DNA of 64,000 nucleotides from Protea cynaroides (taxonomy: Eukaryota; Streptophyta; Magnoliopsida; Proteales; Proteaceae): NCBI GenBank assembly GCA_028583415.1, contig CM053265.1, forward strand, positions 37,777,597-37,841,596. Reading direction: 5' to 3'. Made by a program: the position numbers and the translations under genes. How positions within the stretch are numbered: position 1 is the stretch's first letter; every line of letters starts with the position of its first letter. The notes beneath the pieces were generated by a model. The model saw only the letters and a list, made by a program, of their open reading frames with translations. It was not told the origin of the DNA and ran no database searches. Below are positions 58,417 through 64,000 of the stretch, piece after piece.

Positions 58417-58422
58417 TTATTA
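58417..58422 (-). promoter_or_regulatory. Candidate poly(A) signal in LTR A3
   Basis: AATAAA on the minus strand in a block conserved in all family-A modules. Confidence 0.35.
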
Positions 58423-58704
58423 AGGTTTTATTATTCCCCTTATGCCCTTCCCAAGAATGTGGGTGCCTAAATGCACGTCCCCACGCCTAGATTGTCTTCT
58501 AGAAGTGTGCAGATATGGCAGTTTGACTAGGGTGTTGCATAAAATAAGTTATTGCAAAAAAAAAAGTAGAATATTCTATCTAAATATGGCACATAAAACA
58601 TTTATGACAAGAAATTCACATACAGTAAGATTGTTTAAAAATCTTTCAAATATGGCATGTATTGCAAATAAGGCAAGAGCCTACATGGCATGATCTAGTA
58701 TGCT

Positions 58705-59225
58705 ATTTTCTACCCTAATTGTTATTTTTTTTTCCATTTTAGGGTTTTCTACCCTAATTATTATTTTATTTCCATTTTTAGGGTTTTCTGCCCTAATGTT
58801 ACATTCTTTCCATTTTAGGGTTTTCTACCCTACTTGTTATTTTATTTCCATTTTTTAGGGTTTTCTACCCTAATTGTTACATTCTTTCCATTTTAGGGTT
58901 TTCTACCCTAATTATTATTTTATTTCCATTTTTTAGGGTTTTCTACCCTAATTGTTACATTCTTTCCATTTTAGGGTTTTCTACCCTAATTGTTATTTTA
59001 TTTCCATTTTTTTTAGGGTTTTCTACCCTAATTGTTACATTCTTTCCATTTTACGGTTTTCTACCCTAATTATTATTTTCTTTCCATCTTAGGGTTTTCT
59101 ACCCTAAATGTTACTTTCTTTCCATTTTAGGGTTTTCTACCCTAATTATTACTTTCTTTCCATTTTAGGGTTTTCTACCCTAATTGTTATTTTCTTTCTA
59201 TTTTAAGGTTTTCTACCCTAATTAT
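58705..59225. repeat. Telomere-like hairpin array in A3
   Basis: Same unit (TTAGGGTTTTCTACCCTAA plus attgttattttctttcca) in about 13 copies, nearly unit-for-unit collinear with A2. Confidence 0.92.
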
Positions 59226-59269
59226 GGCAATAAGCATCCAACTATGGCAATGAGCATTCAAACATGGCA

Positions 59270-60020
59270 GTGTATCTAAAAAAAACACTCATGATGAAAA
59301 ATTTAATGGTATAAATCACCATTAATGGTAATCTAACCGTTCAGATGCTTTGAAATCAATCATGATGATAATCTAATGGTTTAGATGCATTTAAAACATT
59401 CATAGTGAAGATCCGACGATTCAGATTCATTTAAGACACTCATAATGAAGATCCATTGGTTTGGATCAAGCATCAACATATCTAAAATCAATGGTCCAGA
59501 TTTGCTAATTCAAACATCCAAGATCAATGACCCGATTTTATCATTAAAGCATCCGAGATCGATGGCCAAATTTTATCTCATAAAAATTCATAATCAAAGG
59601 CCATGATCAATCACTTAAGAAAAATCTAAATCAAAGGCTAGATTAATCACCTTAAGATTTCGAATCATATGGCTCACAATTGATCAAATTAAAATTCATT
59701 CAATATCAATGGCTCAAATTACATCCTCATCAGATTAACATCAATGACTCAAATCATATGACCATTTCATGGCATCATATGATCAAACAAAAATAATCAT
59801 CCAAAAACTCAATTTCATGGGAGAGAAGATTAGGTGATAAATTTACGGATCAAGGGGGATTGCAATGGATATGGAGTAGCGAGTTGGGATAATGGCTGCA
59901 GGTGATAGGATGTTACAGTGGTACATCGAATCAGGTAAGTGAATGGTGGTATTGATAATAAAAAGAATGAAAGAGGAGAGGGTTTACCTAGTTTGCAGAT
60001 CCCTGAACCTTTTGCTCTTC
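59270..60020. repeat. Unique block of LTR A3
   Basis: Collinear with 43920-44640 of A2, plus an additional unit (about 59395-59455, cattcatagtgaagatccg) missing in A2. No gene. Confidence 0.6.
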
Positions 60021-60945
60021 TTCTTCTCCTCTCTTCACCTTTCTTTAGCTTTCGGATTCCCAAAACCGAACCCCCCTAAGAAAGCCCACGTTTCCTCCTT
60101 TTTTTCTCTCTTCTTCCCTTCTTTTTCTCCCAAAAACGTGAGCCACAAAGGCCTTTCATTTTTTTTTTCTTTTTCCCCTTTTTTTTCTCTTTTCTTCCCT
60201 TCTTTTTCTCCCAAAAACGTGAGCAGCCTTTCACGTTTTTTTTTTCCCCTTTTTTTTTCTCTCCTCTTCCCTTACTTTTCTCCCAAAACTTAGCTCAAAA
60301 GCCTTTCACATTTTTCTTCATCTTTCCCTTTTTTTTTTCTCTTTGGAAAAGTCTCTTTAGAAAAAGCCACGTTTTTCTCTTTCTTTTCCCTTTTTTTCTC
60401 TCTTCTTCCTTTCTTTTTCTCCCAAAAATGAGCTCCCTAAGCTTTTCACGTTTTTTTTCTCTTTCCTTTTTTTTGGAAAAATCCCCTCCTTCTTCTCTCT
60501 CTCACGTCCCTTTTATCTTCTCTTTCTTTCCCTTTTTGAAAAAAAAAATCTAGAAACCCTAAATCCTCTCTCTTTTCACGTCCTCTCTCTCCCTCTTTTT
60601 TTTTTTTTTTTTCTTTGGAAAACTCCTAAAACCTTGACTCCTAAAAAAACCCTACATTTTTTCTTTCTTCTTTCCTTTTTTTTCTCCAAAGAAATCTTTT
60701 GGATTCTCTTAGAAAAATATCACGTTTTTCCTCTCTCCCTCTTTCCTTTTTTTTCTCAAAATCTTTTGGATTATCTCCAAAAATCGAAATCCCCATTCTC
60801 TTCCACGTTTTTTCTCTCCCCTCTTTCCTTTTTCTTCTCAAAAATCTTTTGGATTATCTCCAAAACCAAAATCCCCCTTCACTTTCACGTTTCTCTCTCC
60901 CCTCTTTCCTTTTTCTTCTCAAAATCTTTTGGATTATCATTTACA
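60020..60945. repeat. Polypyrimidine block of LTR A3
   Basis: As in A2, with fewer ctttcctttttcttctcaaaatcttttggattat units. Confidence 0.9.
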
Positions 60946-61001
60946 TATAATAAAATATATTATATACATATATACACATATATTTAATAACATACATACA
61001 T

Positions 61002-61055
<54 letters not shown>
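60945..61055. repeat. TA microsatellite of LTR A3
   Basis: (ta)n run of about 40 bases, shorter than in A2. Confidence 0.9.
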
Positions 61056-61209
61056 AATATTGTACACATAGATGAACTGATTCGAAATGGGTTGAGACTG
61101 ACTTAGGTTGACAACTGATATGGGTTGAGCTAGGTTGGACCAAAACTGGTTTAAACTGAGTTGACTGGACTGATTGGAATTAATTGGGTTTTTTCTCCTT
61201 GTCATTTCA

Positions 61210-61870
61210 CGGGTCATTCCCACTGTTATCCCACATGGAATTTTTCGATAGCCTCTATTCCAAATTTTTTGCGTTCATTTTGTAGAACATTAAAAATGAG
61301 GAATATAGGAACTTGAATCACCTCATTTGGAAGTAAAATGGTCAACTTATGAATTTTTGAAGTTTAAGCGGACCAATTATCGATAATTTGGCTGACCATT
61401 CTGCATGAGATCCTTCGGAGGCTTCTACTAGAAATATTTTACGTCCACTTTGTAGAGCACTAAAAATGGAACATAATGAGATTGGAATTATCTGAATCCG
61501 ATGTAGAATGGGAAAGATATGAAGCTTTGAAGTTCTGATGATCATTTTGCATGCAAGCTTGCGTGGGACCCACTGGTGACTTCTACCCGGGATTTTTTAC
61601 GTCCACTTTGTAGAACATCATGAATGAAGAATAATGGTCTTGGAATTATCTGAATCCGATGTAAAACGGGAAAGATATGAAGCTTTGAAGTTTTATCGAT
61701 CATTTTGCATGCAAGTTTGCATGGGACCCACTGGTGACTTCCACCCGGGATTTTTTACGTCCACTTTGTAGAACATCATGAATGAAGAATAATGGTCTAG
61801 GAATCATCTGAATCCGATGTCGGATGATCAAGATATGATGATTTGAAATTCAAACAATCCGACTTAGGAT
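61210..61870. repeat. ~159-bp repeats in U3 of LTR A3
   Basis: Collinear with 45960-46600. Confidence 0.85.
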
Positions 61871-62144
61871 AATTTGCATGAAGGCCCCTGGGATTAATAA
61901 TTTCAGAAACCTCCCCTATATGTATCATCCGACTAAAATGGTCGTATCTTCCTCATTTGATATCAGAATTGAGCAATTCTGGTCTCGTTTCGAAGATAAT
62001 TCTATGACCTATGCATCTATGCAGATAATAGCCCATGACCCTGCTATGGGGATTAGTGGAGAATCACAAATCTTTGGGTTAAAGGTCAGAAACCTGCCAT
62101 ATTGGTTCATTTATGCCGAGGGTGGCAAAAATGGGGTGCTTACA

Positions 62145-62582
62145 TTCTCCTATCTTTGTTGCACTCAGCCTGAGATCTTTCCCTTTACCTTTGCAGGGAT
62201 TTAGGCGTTACTAGCCATTTTCCTTCTTTCCCAATCATACATCGAGTTTCACATCTTGTGAGTACCAACTCGGTATTCTAATTTTTTTCTAGTTTACAGA
62301 TGCTTCCTTCTTGTTACTGTACTATATCCTTTGTATACTTAGGCAACTGCCCGACTTATAGATAGTACCCTTTATTATTTGTTTATCAAGATAAATTTTG
62401 AATTTTTCTCTTTCTGTTTGTGTATATATATGGTTCCACCTTTTATATGTACATTATTGTCTTGTTTAAGTTCTGTCTCAACCAACACAGGTGCTTATGG
62501 TGTGTTTGTATTAAAGCTTTTAATTTATCCTAACTCAGTTCATGGACTCTAGTGGAAGTATAAAGGTTTGATGGGTAAGGCC
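62145..62582 (-). other. Chromovirus 5' leader, resumed after the giant insertion
   Basis: Continues the chromovirus after the TSD copy. Pyrimidine-rich minus-strand-leader-like text with no coding frame; joins the PBS at 62583. Confidence 0.7.
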
Positions 62583-62602
62583 TGAGAGCTTTGATACCAA
62601 GT
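62583..62602 (-). promoter_or_regulatory. Primer-binding site of the chromovirus (initiator-Met tRNA type)
   Basis: Minus strand CTTGGTATCAAAGCTCTCA beside the LTR end. TGGTATCAGAGC is the classical plant iMet primer site; one base differs. Confirms that 62603 on is a 5' LTR. Confidence 0.88.
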
Positions 62603-64000
62603 TGTCATACCCTAATTCCACACTATTCAGAATGGTGCGATGAACCGCTAATAAACCAACGTTTCAACTAAGATCTCGAATAGGTTATCCCCACCATGTT
62701 AAACAAAAATACATTCCATATTAATCATAGATAATAAAGTAAATAGCGGAAGTCTAACAGATAATGAACTGAGGTCTAGTCATGATAAATAATTAATATT
62801 CTATTTATCTCCAAATAACCAAAATATAATTTAATACATATTACAAATATCTAAATATGAAAATTAAACTCTAAGCGTATCCACAGTGAAATGCTCGCTT
62901 AACGAATCATAATAGTCCTCCACAGCTTGCTCATCATAGCCGCCACATGTTCATCTGTTGGCGTGTTGACATAATCTTTAACCGTAATACCTGCAACATC
63001 AGAAACTAAAAGGAATTGCGCGCGCGAGGGTCAGCTCTCCAACTTGAGCTCAGTGAGTAAACAAAACAAAGCAACAATCATATGCATGCATTCAATTCAT
63101 ATCTTTGGTCTGATTCATAAGTATGCAATGTGCTATAGAAAGGATAGGTGGTCGCCGCACCTCTATACACGAATGTGTGGAACCGCCCAATGGATCAAAC
63201 ACCATTGCCGCCCCCACATGCACCCACCATGGAATAGAGATAGAGCTAAAGTGCTTAGGACCGCATCGCATCACACTTCCCCTGATGCTCTACCCATACC
63301 AACACGTAAGCCCCTGTTGGCGAGGGCTTGCAAACTGGGCTCGCAACTAACCAATCATAATGTCAAACAGTATATCCAAGGCCTCACCCCAGCATCCCTC
63401 AATACGTCCATAGAGATAGAGCTAAGGCCCCCCGGTAGAGTCAGAGACTACATGGTCCGAGACCACCTCCCCTGATGCCCTACGACGTAATAGTTCTGCT
63501 AAGGTAATGGCGATACGATGATGCTAGTGGACAAGACTTGAATAGAGATAGAGCTAGAGTCTAGTGACTAGGATGAACCACAGTGTCACGTCCTCCCCCT
63601 GATGCTCCACTCGCATCAAGTACACTATCCACACACATACATTCACATGTCAATTCCTAGCATCATCATCATCATCATGTTATAATAAACAAAATTAAAT
63701 ATACATGAACAGTAATAACAGAAATAGTAGATGACACGTGATATGCACATTACAATCATACAATCATAAAATCATACATGGTATTGGACTCAATAAATGA
63801 AAACAATTTATTATTAGCCAATTAGTTTGGGTCTTGTTCCCTCACCTTTGATTGAGCGTAGATCCTCGTTTAAGCTTTATGAATCACTTTTAATTCACTA
63901 AAAAGACCTAACTAGTCAATAGATTTTAATTAGAATTAATTCTAATATATTTTAAAGTAACTGAAATCGTAAGGTCGCAGGTAGGGTAGCACCTAGGGTA
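62603..64000 (-). mobile_element. 5' LTR of the chromovirus (family B copy 4), truncated by the window end
   Basis: Collinear with the first 1.4 kb of 31585-33907 (tgtcataccctaattcc onward) and highly similar. Its promoter part and the outer TSD lie beyond the window. An apparent 143-codon frame (63044-63475) is LTR sequence, also seen in the other B copies, and is not considered a gene. Confidence 0.92.

Larger units (their letters stand above)
38861..62144 (-). mobile_element. Complete giant-LTR Ogre-like element, 23.3 kb, apparently non-autonomous
   Basis: Seen: outer ends are the two ends of family-A LTRs, flanked by the perfect TSD TTCTC (38856-38860 and 62145-62149) inside the chromovirus. 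A PBS lies inside the right LTR and a purine tract inside the left LTR, so it reads on the minus strand. LTRs: 8022 and 5608 bp. Interior 46883-56536 (9.65 kb) has at least six unrelated tandem arrays and no recognisable gag, protease, RT, RNase H or integrase on either strand. Known: Ogre/Tat elements have LTRs up to about 5-6 kb and repeat-rich regions downstream of pol. Inferred: a non-autonomous derivative mobilised by proteins of a relative. Confidence 0.92.
56537..62144 (-). mobile_element. 5' LTR (A3), 5.6 kb
   Basis: Plus strand TGTGGGGACAAAG ... GGGGTGCTTACA, with PBS at its left and TSD TTCTC at its right. Collinear with A2 except for the missing module duplications. Over the last ~263 aligned bases I count about 8 substitutions and one ~13-base gap against A2. 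Confidence 0.93.

Noticed and set aside
62583..62602. A tRNA gene for initiator methionine
   Set aside because: Only about 18 bases match the tRNA 3' end, adjoining an LTR: it is a primer-binding site.
63044..63475. A 143-codon gene (with relatives at 8492-8818, 19149-19370 and 32025-32440)
   Set aside because: It recurs only as LTR family B sequence, on either strand and with differing frames, and has no protein motif.

Overview
The window looks like a gene-free, repeat-dense stretch of a large angiosperm nuclear genome. I see no host gene, tRNA, rRNA or CRISPR array. Nearly all 64 kb can be assigned to plant retrotransposons and one hAT-type DNA transposon nested in one another. Four insertions are supported by perfect 5-bp target-site duplications (TSDs) and one by an imperfect TSD (4 of 5 bases). 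The species cannot be read from the sequence. Plant assignment rests on Tat/Ogre, Tekay/Del-like chromovirus, copia and hAT families and on plant-type primer-binding sites. LAYOUT. 1-2565: fossils (minus-strand Ty1/copia pol, a diverged Ogre-type LTR end, a LINE ORF1-like fragment). 2566-5154 plus 27634-28585: one Ogre-like LTR (family D) split by a 22.5-kb Tat element at 5155-27633 (TSD CCCTC). The Tat element reads on the minus strand (gag, PR, RT, RNase H, second RNase H, integrase) and carries an extra antisense gene on the plus strand. It was hit three times by solo LTRs: family B at 6790-9253 (TSD ATGTG), family A at 9865-15921 (TSD CAGTG) and family B at 18715-21041 (TSD CTGGA/ATGGA). 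28586-29560: internal part of element D. 29560-31584: a decayed BED/hAT transposase region, cut by a minus-strand chromovirus whose 3' LTR is 31585-33907, whose pol is 33924-36790 and whose 5' LTR starts at 62603 and runs off the window. That chromovirus is split at 38860 by a complete 23.3-kb giant-LTR Ogre-like element (38861-62144, TSD TTCTC). This element has LTRs of 8.0 and 5.6 kb and a 9.65-kb interior made largely of tandem arrays, with no recognisable gag-pol. RELATIVE ORDER from nesting: D before Tat before its three solo LTRs; hAT before chromovirus before giant element. By eye the Tat LTR pair differs at about 8% of the first ~138 bases, and the giant element's LTR pair at about 3% of the last ~260. 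MOST INTERESTING SIGNALS. (1) Family-B LTRs carry a perfect 20-bp palindrome, and separately a stem-loop with a conserved 10-nt loop, upstream of the TATA box. Both arms change together between copies, and related half-sites recur through each LTR. (2) Family-A LTRs hold higher-order arrays in which almost every block is a small perfect hairpin with conserved stem and variable loop, including one G-C / G-T / A-T series. (3) Satellite arrays at the same LTR position have been swapped and amplified between copies, which explains the 8.0 versus 5.6 kb asymmetry. All proteins are decayed; these are fossils plus possibly still-evolving non-coding repeats.
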